NCBI GenBank assembly: GCA_022599775.1
Contig: JAHZLQ010000042.1
Location: 62,001 to 126,000 of the forward strand
Reading direction: 5' to 3'
Length of the DNA: 64,000 bases
From: Gammaproteobacteria bacterium
GTDB taxonomy: Bacteria > Pseudomonadota > Gammaproteobacteria > Nevskiales > Nevskiaceae
Positions 54,453-63,842 of this stretch are shown one piece after another. Both the position numbers and the translations under genes were made by a program. The notes below the pieces were generated by a model. That model was not told the DNA's origin and made no database searches. It saw only the letters and a program-made list of their open reading frames with translations. Within the stretch, counting starts at the first letter, position 1; every line of letters starts with the position of its first letter.

Positions 54453-55239
54453 GCAGACGCTCCGGCCAACCGAAGGCGGTGTCGCCCACGACCACGAAGC
54501 CCGGATTGATCAGCGAGGCCTTCTGGTTGTAGCGCAGCGGCGTGAGTTCCGGCAGTCGCAGCACCGCACCGCCCGCCGCTTCGAGCACGCATTGCCCGGC
54601 GGCCGTGTCCCATTCCGATGTGGGGCCGGTACGCGGATACAGGTCGGCTTCACCTTCGGCGATCGCGCAGAACTTCAGCGAGCTTCCGCGTGACAGGGCG
54701 TGATGTTCGGGCAGGCGCTGCATCATGGCCTGAAGCTGCGTGTCCTGGTGCGAGCGGCTGACGAAGATGCTCGGCGTGCCGGGAACCGTCCGTGTCCGGA
54801 TCGGTACGCGTCCGGACGCGTCGGTGCGATGGGCGCTGTGTCCGCGCCGGGCGCTGTAGATCTTGCCGCTGGTCGGTGCGTAAACCACTCCGAGAATCGG
54901 GCGGTCATCCTCGATCAAGGCGATGTTGACCGAGAACTCGCCGTTCCTGCGGACGAACTCCCGCGTTCCGTCCAGCGGATCGACCAGCCAGTAGCGGTGC
55001 CAGCCGGCGCGTTCCTCGAAGTCGGCATGGTGGCCCTCTTCGGACAGCACCGGATACTCTGGGGTCAGCGCCGACAGACGCCGCTCGATGATGCGATGCG
55101 CCGCCAGATCGGCCTGCGTCACGGGTGAATCGTCGGCTTTCTCCTGCACGTCGAAATCGCTGCCATAGACGCGCAGGATCGCTTCGCCGGCGCTTAGGGC
55201 GATGGCTTCCACGGTCTCAAGCAGTGACGGGTCTGGCAT
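54442..55239 (-). CDS. cysQ: 3'(2'),5'-bisphosphate nucleotidase CysQ
   Basis: The 265-residue inositol-monophosphatase-fold enzyme removes phosphate from PAP, a by-product of sulfate assimilation. Metal-binding motifs are VLSEEGHHADFEER and WLVDPLDGTREFVRRNGEF, and the later TSEWDTAAGQCVLEAAGG. It is first in the cysQ-murI-LAS peptidase operon and divergent from a HAD nucleotidase. Confidence 0.93.
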   Translation of the reverse strand: MPDPSLLETVEAIALSAGEAILRVYGSDFDVQEKADDSPVTQADLAAHRIIERRLSALTPEYPVLSEEGHHADFEERAGWHRYWLVDPLDGTREFVRRNGEFSVNIALIEDDRPILGVVYAPTSGKIYSARRGHSAHRTDASGRVPIRTRTVPGTPSIFVSRSHQDTQLQAMMQRLPEHHALSRGSSLKFCAIAEGEADLYPRTGPTSEWDTAAGQCVLEAAGGAVLRLPELTPLRYNQKASLINPGFVVVGDTAFGWPERLRGD

Positions 55240-55304
55240 CGGATTCGGGGTCGTTGGCGCATTCGGAACAATGCCGCCAGTGGCAGCTGGTTATCATACC
55301 GGCC

Positions 55305-55964
55305 ATGCTCAACTGGGATGCCATCGACCATGTTCTGCTGGACATGGACGGCACGATACTCGACCTGTCTTTCGACAACCGTTTCTGGCGTGAGCTGGTG
55401 CCGCAACGCTATGCGCAGCGGCTTGGCCTGAGTCTGGAAGCGGCTATCGCCGAGTTGGAGCCGCAGTTTCGCAATACCCAGGGGCTCCTGCAGTGGTACT
55501 GCCTGGATCATTGGGGTGCGATCACCGGGCTCGACCTGGTGGCGATGAAGCGCGAGGTCCGTCACTGGATCGCGCCGTTGGACGGTGCGGTGGACTTTCT
55601 GGAGGCGGTGCGCGCGCATGGAAAGTCGCTGTGGCTGGTCACCAATGCGCATCGCGGCAGTCTTGAGGTCAAGCTCGCGCAGACCGGCCTCGGTGTGCAT
55701 TTCGATTGCGTGGTGTCTTCGCATGACTTTGGTGCGCCCAAGGAGCACCCCGATTTCTGGGCCCGCTTGTCCGCCGCCTTTCCGTTCGTGCGCGAGCGTG
55801 CCTTGTTCGTCGACGATTCGCTGCCGGTGCTGCACGCGGCTCGTGCCTATGGGATTTCCGAGGTCGTTGCGATTCTCCGACCGGACAGCCGCCTGCCGCC
55901 GCGTGAGATCGAAGGCTTCAAGTCGGTGCTGTCGCTTGGGCAACTGCGACCGAATCAGCAATAA
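55305..55964 (+). CDS. HAD-family nucleotidase, YrfG-like
   Basis: A 219-residue HAD hydrolase with DxD in LLDMDGTILDLSFDNRFW, Thr/Ser motif II in LWLVTNAHRGSL, Lys in GAPKEHPDFW and FVDDSLPVLHAA as motif IV. The N-terminus and spacing match the GMP/IMP nucleotidase YrfG. The ATG at 55305 is used; the longer upstream frame overlaps cysQ antisense. A terminator lies at 56096-56125. Confidence 0.88.
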   Translation: MLNWDAIDHVLLDMDGTILDLSFDNRFWRELVPQRYAQRLGLSLEAAIAELEPQFRNTQGLLQWYCLDHWGAITGLDLVAMKREVRHWIAPLDGAVDFLEAVRAHGKSLWLVTNAHRGSLEVKLAQTGLGVHFDCVVSSHDFGAPKEHPDFWARLSAAFPFVRERALFVDDSLPVLHAARAYGISEVVAILRPDSRLPPREIEGFKSVLSLGQLRPNQQ

Positions 55965-56095
55965 CTGCCGGAAATTCGCGCAAGCTCCCCTATGTAGGGG
56001 ACGCGCGACGCAAAGCAAGTCTCTAGAATTTTCCCAGCGGCGCTTCGGCGCTGCGCAGAGCTGAATGCCCACGCTCTGTCTGACCGGCAGTCTTA

Positions 56096-56125
56096 GGGCG
56101 GCTTTCCCGAGCCGCCCATTTTTTT
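56096..56125 (+). terminator. Rho-independent terminator downstream of the yrfG-like gene
   Basis: GGGCGGCT, loop TTCCCG, AGCCGCCC, one A, then seven T. It ends the plus-strand unit. The 55965-56258 gap has no gene, only this hairpin and a REP-like dyad. Confidence 0.9.
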
Positions 56126-56187
56126 GTTGGGTGGCCGGTGCCGCAACACCCGCCGCCGTCCATGTCGGTCCACCGAACGCCGCATGG

Positions 56188-56219
56188 ATTCCGGATCAAG
56201 CCTGCGGCTTGTACGGAAT
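56188..56219. repeat. Nested palindrome resembling a REP element
   Basis: ATTCCG and CGGAAT form the outer arms and CAAGCC and GGCTTG the inner arms around TGC. The text followed by GACGAGGG is reminiscent of intergenic repeats ending in GGAATGACG in other Proteobacteria. Only one copy is seen in this window. Confidence 0.4.
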
Positions 56220-56258
56220 GACGAGGGAGATGAGGATGGCTTGTGTGGAATGACGGAG

Positions 56259-58727
56259 CTATTCGCCGCGCAGCACCGTATTGGGTGGTGTATCCAGCGT
56301 GCGGCGCAGCGCGAACCAGCCGAGTGCGGTGACGATCGCCGTGCCGGCACCGGCGCCGATCAGCCACAGCAGCGGACGCGGCCCGTAGTCGATGCCGAAC
56401 ACGAACTCGGCGAGCGCCCAGCTCAGCGCCTGCGCGCCGATCGCGGCGACGCTGCCGGCCAGCAATCCGAGCACCGCGTATTCGGTGAGCACGCCTTGAC
56501 GCACCACCGCCCGACGCGCGCCCAGGGCGCGCAGCAGGCCGATCTCGCGGCGGCGTTCATCGCGCGTGCCTTCGATCGCCGCCAGCAGCACCGTCAGCCC
56601 TGCGAGCAGGGTGAAGATGAAGATGAACTCCACGGCACGCGTGATGCGGTCCATGATCGAACGCACCTCGCGCATCACGCTGTCGATGTCGAGCACCGTG
56701 ACGTTCGGGAAGCGATCGACCAGCGCGCGTAGCAGCGCTCGTTCGTCCGGCGGCAGGTAGAAACTGGTGAGAAAGTTGGCGTCGGCCGGGTCGAGCACGC
56801 CGGGCGGCGCCAGCAGAAAGAAATTGGGCTGAAAGCTGTCCCATTCGACAGTGCGGAAGTTCTTCACCGTGAGCGTGACTTCGCGGTCGGCGATCGCCAG
56901 CGTCAGCGTGTCGCCGAGTTTCAGGCCGAGGCGCTCCACCGCGTAGTCGTCCGCGGACAGCCACGGCTGGCCCTGACCGGATTCGCCCCACCATTGTCCG
57001 TCCGTGATCGTGTTGTCCGGGCCCAGCGTCTCGGTCCACGACAGATTGAACTCGCGATTGATCCAGCGCCGGGTCTCCGGATCATCGAAGGATTCCGAGC
57101 TGACGGCTTCGCCATTGAGTCCGACCAGGCGGCCGCGCACCATCGGCCACAGTTTCAGTTCGTCGTAGCCGCGCTCGGCGAAGAACGCGTTCATCGGTGC
57201 GACCTGATCCGGCAGCACATTGATCAGGAACTGGTTGGGCGTGCCGTCCGGCAGACGCGCGCGCCAGGTTTCGAGCAGATCCGTACGTGACACCGAGACC
57301 AGCAAAAGCGCGAGCAGCGACAGGCCGAGCGCCACCACCTGCGCCACCGTGGCCGCGCGTCGTCGCGAGACATTGCCCAGGCCGAAGCGCCAGGCGGCGC
57401 CGGCCCGGCCACGCAGCGGCGCCAGCAGACGCACCAGCAACAGCGCGAGTCCGGCCAGTACCGCAACGGCGACAGTGGCGCCGCCGAGCACGTAGGCGGC
57501 GAGGCTGACGTCGCGGGTCTGCCACCACAGCAATGCGGCGATGGCGCCCACGGCCGCCAGCGGCACCAGACGGGAAACGCCGCCTCCGGCGTCGATACGC
57601 TGGAAGACACGCACCGGTGTAACACGGCGCGCGTCGATCACCGGCGGCAGGCCGAATCCGAGCAGCATCAGCAGTCCCACGAGCTGTGCCGACAACAATG
57701 GCCACAGCCTGGGGGCGGGCAGATCGGCATCGAGCAGCGATCCGATCAGTCGCGCGATCACGAACTGCGCGAGTCCGCCGATGGCGGCGCCGACCAAGCC
57801 GGCCAGCAGGCCGGCGAACAGCAGGCTGCCGGCCAGCGCCGTGACCACGTAGTTGCCGCGCGCGCCCAGGCATTTCAGCAGCGCGACCTCGTCACGCAGG
57901 CGCGTGCCGTAGCTGCGCGCGCAGATCGCCACGGCGGCGCCGGCCAGCAGCAGCGCCGACAGCACCGCCAGATCCAGAAAGCGCTGTGCGGTATCCAGTG
58001 CATTGCGCACCGCCGGGCTCGCGTCCTGCGGCGTGACGGCGCGCGCATCTTCAGGAATATCCAGAGCGTCGAGCGCCGTCTTGGGGCCGGCCAGCATCAG
58101 TTCGTAGCTGACTCGGCTGAAGGCGCCCATCAGCTGGGTGGCGGGCAGGTCTTCGGCATTGATCAGCAGGCGCGGCGCCAGATCACCGAAGCTGCCGCCC
58201 CGGTCGGGTTCATAGGCGATCACGGCGCCGATTTTCAGGTCCAGATCGCCAAGCTTCAGCGGTGCGCCCGGCGACAGTCCCAGGTCGGACCACAGGCGCG
58301 CGTCGACCCAGGCTTCGCCGGGCGGGGGAATGCCGTCGGCAATGCGTTCGGTGCCGAAAGGCTGATCAGTGATGCGCAGTTCGCCGCGCGGCGGATAGCC
58401 GGTCGAGACGGCCTTGACCGAGGCGAGGCGGCTGGCCTCGCCGTGAAACACCACGCTGGGCAGCGAATACACGGATACGGCGTCGAGTCCGTCGGCACGG
58501 GCCTGTTCGAGCAGTGCATCCGGCAGCGCGTCGCGCGCGCTGACGATCAGGTCGGCGCCCATGGTGTCGCCGGACTGCGCAGCCAGCGCCGCGCGCACGC
58601 GATCGGTAAACAGGCCGACCGCGCTGCTGGTGCCGACGCCGACCGTCAGCGCGACCGACAGGATCAGCAGTTCGCCGGAACGCCAGCCGCGCGCGTAGCG
58701 GCGCCAGGCGTAGCGCCAGGCACTCAC
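56259..58727 (-). CDS. FtsX-type ABC transporter permease (YbbP-like)
   Basis: An 822-residue permease with two FtsX-like cores. The N-terminal helix, a large periplasmic domain, then helices near residues 245-400, a second periplasmic domain (about 480-680), and four C-terminal helices (LLAGLTVLLAAIEGTRDERR near 695, GVLTEYAVLGLLAGSVAAIG). This is the size and layout of YbbP. The ATG overlaps the ATPase stop as ATGA. With its ATPase it probably moves lipids or lipoproteins in the envelope; divergent tesA is the same arrangement as in E. coli. Confidence 0.9.
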   Translation of the reverse strand: MSAWRYAWRRYARGWRSGELLILSVALTVGVGTSSAVGLFTDRVRAALAAQSGDTMGADLIVSARDALPDALLEQARADGLDAVSVYSLPSVVFHGEASRLASVKAVSTGYPPRGELRITDQPFGTERIADGIPPPGEAWVDARLWSDLGLSPGAPLKLGDLDLKIGAVIAYEPDRGGSFGDLAPRLLINAEDLPATQLMGAFSRVSYELMLAGPKTALDALDIPEDARAVTPQDASPAVRNALDTAQRFLDLAVLSALLLAGAAVAICARSYGTRLRDEVALLKCLGARGNYVVTALAGSLLFAGLLAGLVGAAIGGLAQFVIARLIGSLLDADLPAPRLWPLLSAQLVGLLMLLGFGLPPVIDARRVTPVRVFQRIDAGGGVSRLVPLAAVGAIAALLWWQTRDVSLAAYVLGGATVAVAVLAGLALLLVRLLAPLRGRAGAAWRFGLGNVSRRRAATVAQVVALGLSLLALLLVSVSRTDLLETWRARLPDGTPNQFLINVLPDQVAPMNAFFAERGYDELKLWPMVRGRLVGLNGEAVSSESFDDPETRRWINREFNLSWTETLGPDNTITDGQWWGESGQGQPWLSADDYAVERLGLKLGDTLTLAIADREVTLTVKNFRTVEWDSFQPNFFLLAPPGVLDPADANFLTSFYLPPDERALLRALVDRFPNVTVLDIDSVMREVRSIMDRITRAVEFIFIFTLLAGLTVLLAAIEGTRDERRREIGLLRALGARRAVVRQGVLTEYAVLGLLAGSVAAIGAQALSWALAEFVFGIDYGPRPLLWLIGAGAGTAIVTALGWFALRRTLDTPPNTVLRGE

Positions 58728-59437
58728 GCCAACGACTCGACGATGCGCCCGGCCTCGATGCGGATCGCACGCGTGCAGCGCGACGCCAGGGTGTCGTCAT
58801 GCGTGACCATCACCAATGTGGTGCCGCGTTGCGCATTCAGGTCGAACAGCAGATCGATGATGCGTGCGCCGGTGGCGGTGTCGAGATTGCCGGTGGGTTC
58901 GTCGGCAAACAGCAGTCTGGGTTCGCCGGCAAAGGCGCGGGCGATCGCCACGCGCTGCTGCTCGCCGCCGGAAAGCTGCGTCGGATAATGATTCAGGCGA
59001 TGCTCCAGACCGACCTGCTGCAGCGCTGCACGTGCACGTTCGGCCGGCCGGTCCAGGCCCGCCAGTTCGGCCGGCAGCATCACGTTCTCCAGTGCCGTGA
59101 AGCCGGCCAGCAACTGAAACGACTGGAACACGAAGCCGACGCCGCCGGCGCGCACCGCGGCGCGTGCGTCCTCGTCCATGGCACCGATGTCATGGCCCGT
59201 CAGTTCGATCCGGCCCGAACTCGGCAGGTCCAATCCCGCCAGCAGTGACAGCAAGGTGGTCTTGCCGGAGCCGGAACGGCCCACGATCGCCACCGTTTCG
59301 CCTTCGGCTATGCTTAGGTTCACGTCTTCGAGAATCGTGAGCACACCGCCGGCACCGTCGATCGACTTGCCGACGCTGGTCGCGACGATGACGTTTACGC
59401 TCGCCAAATCGGCCCCAACTGTCGCCTCGTCCGCCAT
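58724..59437 (-). CDS. ABC transporter ATP-binding protein (YbbA-like)
   Basis: A 237-residue ATPase of the LolD/MacB-like group. Walker A is in VGRSGSGKTTLLSLLAG, the signature in LSGGEQQRVAIARAFA and Walker B in LLFADEPTGNLD. The ATG at 59437 is adopted; an ATG at 59443 would extend it by two residues. This start is just one base beyond the divergent tesA start, so the two initiation codons overlap on opposite strands. Its partner permease follows immediately. Confidence 0.93.
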   Translation of the reverse strand: MADEATVGADLASVNVIVATSVGKSIDGAGGVLTILEDVNLSIAEGETVAIVGRSGSGKTTLLSLLAGLDLPSSGRIELTGHDIGAMDEDARAAVRAGGVGFVFQSFQLLAGFTALENVMLPAELAGLDRPAERARAALQQVGLEHRLNHYPTQLSGGEQQRVAIARAFAGEPRLLFADEPTGNLDTATGARIIDLLFDLNAQRGTTLVMVTHDDTLASRCTRAIRIEAGRIVESLA

Positions 59438-60098
59438 GAGCATTCGTCTTCTGCTGTTCGTATTGAGTCTGTGGTCCGCACTTTGGACCGGCGTGGTGCG
59501 TGCCGATACGGCACCCACCATTCTGGTGTTCGGCGATTCGTTGTCCGCAGGCTACGGCATCGATGTGAATTCCGGATGGGTGCAGTTGCTGCGCGATCGG
59601 CTGAAGGATCAAGGCTATCCACACCAGGTCGTCAACGGAAGTGTATCCGGCGAGACCACCGCCGGTGGTCTGTCGCGCCTGCCGGCGACGCTGCAACGGC
59701 ATCCGCCCGGCATCGTGCTGCTGGAACTGGGCGCCAACGATGGTCTGCGCGGATTGCCGCTGGAGACGATGCGCAAGAATCTCGAAGCGCTGGTCACGGC
59801 CGGCCAGGACACCGGCGCAACGGTGGTGCTGTTCGAGATGAGGCTGCCGCCGAACTACGGCAACGAGTACACGGAGCGTTTTCGCGCGGTGTTCCACGCC
59901 GTGGCCGAGGATAGCGGGGCGATCCTGCTGCCGTTCTTCATGGCGAGCATCGCGCGCGATCCCGCCAATTTCCAGGCCGACCGCGCGCACCCCACCGCGG
60001 CGGCGCAGCCGGCCCTGCTCGATGCGATCTGGCCGACGCTGGAACCACTGCTGGAACCGCCGTTGGAAGGGGAAGCCGCGGCCGCGCCTGCATCCTGA
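59436..60098 (+). CDS. tesA: TesA-like thioesterase/lysophospholipase (GDSL)
   Basis: A 220-residue SGNH hydrolase. The signal peptide MSIRLLLFVLSLWSALWTG directs it to the periplasm. Block I is VFGDSLSAGYGID (Ser), block II Gly in NGSVSGETT, block III ELGANDGLRG (Asn) and block V DRAHPTAAAQ (Asp-His). TesA cleaves thioesters, lysophospholipids and some peptides. It faces the ybbA/ybbP-like pair, as in E. coli, with overlapping start codons. The upstream extension is antisense and not coding. Confidence 0.93.
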   Translation: MSIRLLLFVLSLWSALWTGVVRADTAPTILVFGDSLSAGYGIDVNSGWVQLLRDRLKDQGYPHQVVNGSVSGETTAGGLSRLPATLQRHPPGIVLLELGANDGLRGLPLETMRKNLEALVTAGQDTGATVVLFEMRLPPNYGNEYTERFRAVFHAVAEDSGAILLPFFMASIARDPANFQADRAHPTAAAQPALLDAIWPTLEPLLEPPLEGEAAAAPAS

Positions 60099-60153
60099 AC
60101 GCGGCTTGATCCGTATCGGTATCACGTCCCCAATTTTCGATATCGACCGGATC

Positions 60154-61428
60154 ATGAAAATCGCCGTCATCGGCAGCGGCATCTCGGGGCTTGCGGCCGC
60201 CACTTTCCTGGGCCAGCGCCATGAGCTCACGCTGTACGAACAGGACCGCCGCGTGGGCGGTCACACCAACACCGTGGACATCGATACCGCCGCGGGGCTG
60301 GTGTCGATCGATACCGGTTTCATCGTCTGCAATCCGGTCAACTATCCGAATTTTTATCCGCTGCTCGACAGTCTCGGCGTGGAACGCCAGAACACCGATA
60401 TGTCGCTGGGCGTGTCGGTCGAGAACGGGCGTATCGAGTGGGCCGGAGACGAAGACCTGAGCAAGATCTTCGCGCAGCCTTCGCTGATGTTCTCGCCGAC
60501 GCATATTCGCATGCTGCTGGCGGTGATGCGGCTCAACAAGCGCGTCAAGCAATGTCTCACCGAGGACGATCTGCCGGACATCACCTTGGGCGAATTTCTC
60601 GACCGGGAAGGCTTTCCGATGTCGCTGCGGGTGCGGTACCTGGCGGCGATGGCGGGACCGGTCTGGAGCACCTCCACGCGCGGGGTGATGAACTTCCCGT
60701 TCGCCTTCTTCGCGCGCTTCTTCGATGCGCACGGCTTGCTCAATGTCTACGAACGGCCGCAGTGGCAGGTCGTGCGCGGCGGATCGAAGACCTATGTGGA
60801 CAAGCTGATGGCGGGCTTTCGCGGCGAGCTGCGCGTGAGCACGGCGGTGCGCGCGATTCACCGTGACGCCGACGGCGTGCGGGTTCGCGACGCCGACGCC
60901 GAGCGGCGATACGACGCCGTGGTCTGCGCCACGCACTCCGATCAGGCCTTGGCGATGCTCGACGACGCGGACGAGTCCGAACGCGCGGTGCTTGCTGCGA
61001 TTCCGTACACCGAAAACGACGCCTATCTGCATACCGACGAATCGCTGATGCCGCGCCGGCGCCGTGCCTGGTCAAGTTGGAACGCGCTGCTGGCCGAGGA
61101 TGCGCTCAGCGACACGCCGATCGGCGTCAGCTATTGGATGAACCAGCTGCAATCAATTTCCGGGCCGGTGAACTACATCGTGTCGCTGAACCCGCCGCGG
61201 CCGCCGCGCGAGGAGACGGTGCTGTACCGCACGCGCTATGCACATCCTCAATATGGCGCCGGGATTCTGAAGTCGCAGGCGGCGTTGCGCGAAATCCAGG
61301 GCCGGCGTCGGGTCTGGTGGGCGGGAGCCTGGACCGGCTACGGCTTTCACGAGGACGGCCTCACATCCGGTTTGCGCGCCGTCGGGGGGCTGGACCCCGC
61401 GTGTCTGCCAGACTGGGCCGCATTGTGA
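60154..61428 (+). CDS. FAD-dependent oxidoreductase of a lipid-modification operon
   Basis: A 424-residue flavin amine-oxidase-like protein. The N-terminal dinucleotide-binding fold is MKIAVIGSGISGLAAATFLG with RRVGGHTNTVDI. The C-terminal FAD part contains WWAGAWTGYGFHEDGLTSGL. It is followed, with a GTGA overlap, by a DUF1365 gene and then CFA synthase. This trio recurs in many Proteobacteria and in some belongs to the sigma-E/ChrR photooxidative-stress response, with a role in fatty-acid desaturation or furan/cyclopropane lipids. The exact reaction here is not known. Confidence 0.88.
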   Translation: MKIAVIGSGISGLAAATFLGQRHELTLYEQDRRVGGHTNTVDIDTAAGLVSIDTGFIVCNPVNYPNFYPLLDSLGVERQNTDMSLGVSVENGRIEWAGDEDLSKIFAQPSLMFSPTHIRMLLAVMRLNKRVKQCLTEDDLPDITLGEFLDREGFPMSLRVRYLAAMAGPVWSTSTRGVMNFPFAFFARFFDAHGLLNVYERPQWQVVRGGSKTYVDKLMAGFRGELRVSTAVRAIHRDADGVRVRDADAERRYDAVVCATHSDQALAMLDDADESERAVLAAIPYTENDAYLHTDESLMPRRRRAWSSWNALLAEDALSDTPIGVSYWMNQLQSISGPVNYIVSLNPPRPPREETVLYRTRYAHPQYGAGILKSQAALREIQGRRRVWWAGAWTGYGFHEDGLTSGLRAVGGLDPACLPDWAAL

Positions 61429-62210
61429 ATCCGACCGCACAGGCATCCATCGGCGAAGCGGCGATCCTGTATCGCTGCACGGTCATGCATCGCCGCCATG
61501 TGCCGCCGCTGTATCGCTTCGTCTATCGGCTGTTCTACATCCTGGTGGACATCGACGCGCTGCCGCAGCTGCACGCACGGCACCGCCTGTTCTCGCACAA
61601 CCGCTTCAATCTGCTGAGCCTGTACGACCGCGACCATGCGGCGGCGCCGGGTGGCCTGCGCGCCTGGGTCGACCGGGCGCTGGGCAGTGCCGGCATCGAC
61701 CTGGCCGGTGGACGCGTGCGTCTGCTGTGCCTGCCGCGTGTGTTCGGCTGGGTGTTCAATCCGATCAGTCTGTTCTATTGCGAGCACGCCGACGGCGGCC
61801 TGCGCGCGGTCATCGCCGAGGTGCGCAACACCTTTGGCGAACGGCATTGCTACCTGCTTGCATCCGCTGGCGCGCCGATCACGTATCAACAGTCACACGA
61901 GAAGGAAAAGTCCTTTCATGTGTCGCCGTTCTTCGATCTGGTCGGGCGCTATCGCTTCCAGTTCGACGAGCCCGGGGAACGGTTGCGGGTACTGATCCAC
62001 CAAACCCGCGAGTCGCAGCCGACCATCGACACCCGCCTCAGCGGCGAGCGGCTAGCGTTTACGGACGGCAATCTGCTGCGGCAGACGCTCGCGATGCCCT
62101 GGATCACGTTCAAGGTCGTGCTTGGTATTCACTGGGAAGCATTGAAGATCTGGTTGCGCGGCGGCCGTTTCCATGCCAAACCGCCGCCGCCGGACAAAGA
62201 GATTTCTTGA
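61425..62210 (+). CDS. DUF1365 family protein
   Basis: A 261-residue protein starting at GTG 61425, which overlaps the previous stop. The hallmarks AAILYRCTVMHRRHVPPLYRF, FGWVFNPISLFYC and HEKEKSFHVSPF identify DUF1365. It has no clear membrane helix or catalytic motif. It is almost always beside the FAD oxidoreductase and CFA synthase and presumably acts on the same lipid product. Confidence 0.9.
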   Translation: MNPTAQASIGEAAILYRCTVMHRRHVPPLYRFVYRLFYILVDIDALPQLHARHRLFSHNRFNLLSLYDRDHAAAPGGLRAWVDRALGSAGIDLAGGRVRLLCLPRVFGWVFNPISLFYCEHADGGLRAVIAEVRNTFGERHCYLLASAGAPITYQQSHEKEKSFHVSPFFDLVGRYRFQFDEPGERLRVLIHQTRESQPTIDTRLSGERLAFTDGNLLRQTLAMPWITFKVVLGIHWEALKIWLRGGRFHAKPPPPDKEIS

Positions 62211-62222
62211 GGAGATCCATTG

Positions 62223-63500
62223 ATGTCGCGTGAGGAACTGGAACGCAAGAGCCATCAACCGACGCCGCTGCGCGAACCGCTGATGCGTGCCTTGACCGAA
62301 CCGATGCAGCGCAGGGCCACGCCACAGCGCATGACCTTGGGCCTGCGCGTATTGCTGTGGATGTTGCAGGGCCTGCGCGTCGGCACGCTGGAAGTCCAGC
62401 TGCCGGGCGGTGCACGCCGCATCTATGAAGGTGGCGAGGCCGGGCCACGCGGCGTATTGCAGATTCGAGACCCGGCGATGATCAGCCAGGTGCTGAAGAA
62501 TGGCGAAGTCGGCTTCGGCGAAGCCTATATGGACGGCCGCTGGGAATCGCCAGACCTCGCTTCGCTGCTGGCGGTGATGTATCTCAACGAGCCGCATTAC
62601 AAGGGGCCGTACGAGCGCATGCCGTTCATGCGTCTGTATGGCTGGCTGCAGCACCGCCGCCGCGCCAACACCAAGCACCGCGCCAAGGAGAACATCCAGT
62701 ATCACTACGATCTGGGCAACGATTTCTATCGTCTGTGGCTGGACGACAGCATGGCCTATTCCAGCGCCGTGTTCGCCAGCCCCAACGACACTCTGCATCA
62801 GGCGCAGCTCAACAAGTTCGAGAACCTCTACCAGCGGCTGGATCTCAAGCCCGAGCATCATCTTCTGGAGATCGGCAGCGGCTGGGGTGGTTTTGCGGTC
62901 TATTGCGCGCAGCGCAGTGGCTGTCGCGTGACCGGCATCACCTTGTCCCAGGAGCAGCTGGTTGAAGCCAGCGCCCGTGCCGAGCGTGAAGGTGTGGCCG
63001 AGCGCGTGAAGTTCGAACTGCGTGATTACCGCGATGTGAGCGAACACTATGACCGGATCGCTTCCATCGAGATGTACGAGGCCGTGGGCGAGCAATTCTG
63101 GCCCACCTATTTCGCGACGATCCATCGCGTGCTCAAGCCGGGCGGTATCGCCTCGATCCAGGGCATCACGATTTCCGACAAGATCTTCGATCAGTACCGC
63201 AACAAGCGCGACTTCATCCAGAAATACATCTTCCCGGGCGGTATGCTGAGCCCGCCGGAACACTTCCAGAAGCTCGCCGCCGCCGCGGGCCTGAGGCCCG
63301 AAGACCCGCAGCTGTTCGCGCTCGACTACGCCGAAACGCTGGCGCACTGGCATCGCAGCGTGCAGGCCGTGCGCGAGCCGATCAAGCGTCAGTTCGGCGA
63401 GCGCTTCTATCGCATGTGGCGTTACTATCTGGCCTATTGCGAATGCGGTTTCCGCGTGGGCTCGCTGGATCTTATGCAGATCAGCCTGCGCAAGCTCTGA
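62223..63500 (+). CDS. cfa: Cyclopropane-fatty-acyl-phospholipid synthase family protein
   Basis: A 425-residue SAM-dependent lipid methyltransferase. The N-terminal lipid-binding part is followed by NIQYHYDLGNDFYRLWLDD, motif I LLEIGSGWGGFAVYCA and the later EMYEAVGEQFWPTYF; FIQKYIFPGGMLSP is also diagnostic. ATG 62223 has GGAGA nine bases upstream. It may make cyclopropane or methylated acyl chains; in this operon context a variant of the cyclopropane reaction is possible. Confidence 0.94.
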   Translation: MSREELERKSHQPTPLREPLMRALTEPMQRRATPQRMTLGLRVLLWMLQGLRVGTLEVQLPGGARRIYEGGEAGPRGVLQIRDPAMISQVLKNGEVGFGEAYMDGRWESPDLASLLAVMYLNEPHYKGPYERMPFMRLYGWLQHRRRANTKHRAKENIQYHYDLGNDFYRLWLDDSMAYSSAVFASPNDTLHQAQLNKFENLYQRLDLKPEHHLLEIGSGWGGFAVYCAQRSGCRVTGITLSQEQLVEASARAEREGVAERVKFELRDYRDVSEHYDRIASIEMYEAVGEQFWPTYFATIHRVLKPGGIASIQGITISDKIFDQYRNKRDFIQKYIFPGGMLSPPEHFQKLAAAAGLRPEDPQLFALDYAETLAHWHRSVQAVREPIKRQFGERFYRMWRYYLAYCECGFRVGSLDLMQISLRKL

Positions 63501-63506
63501 GGTGTC

Positions 63507-63842
63507 ATGAATCCACATCGGCTTGCGATCGTCTTCGGCTGCTTTCTGGCGGCGATTCTCGCCGCCACCGGCTGGGCCAGCCTGCAGGTGCCGATTTTCG
63601 AGACGCCGCGCGAGCTCGTGACCCACCCTTGGTTCATCGCCACGCTGGTGGATGCCTATCTGGCCTTCACCGCATTCTGGCTGTGGGTCGCCTACAAGCT
63701 CAGAACCTGGCCGGCGCGTATCGCTTGGCTGCTGGCGATCTATCTCACCGGCAACATGGCCATGGCAGTGTTCGTGCTATGGCAGGTCTGGACACTTCCG
63801 CGCGACGCCGGTCTTGACGCCTTGCTGACGCGTCGCGCGTGA
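63507..63842 (+). CDS. Small membrane protein (DUF1475-like)
   Basis: A 111-residue protein with three hydrophobic segments: IVFGCFLAAILAATGWA, WFIATLVDAYLAFTAFWLWVA and ARIAWLLAIYLTGNMAMAVFVL. The family is found at the end of DUF1365/CFA operons. It follows cfa by six bases, and its stop overlaps the next GTG. Function unknown. Confidence 0.75.
   Translation: MNPHRLAIVFGCFLAAILAATGWASLQVPIFETPRELVTHPWFIATLVDAYLAFTAFWLWVAYKLRTWPARIAWLLAIYLTGNMAMAVFVLWQVWTLPRDAGLDALLTRRA

Noticed and set aside
62052-63626. Minus-strand open frame across the cfa gene
   Set aside because: Antisense shadow; CFA synthase motifs on the plus strand are decisive.
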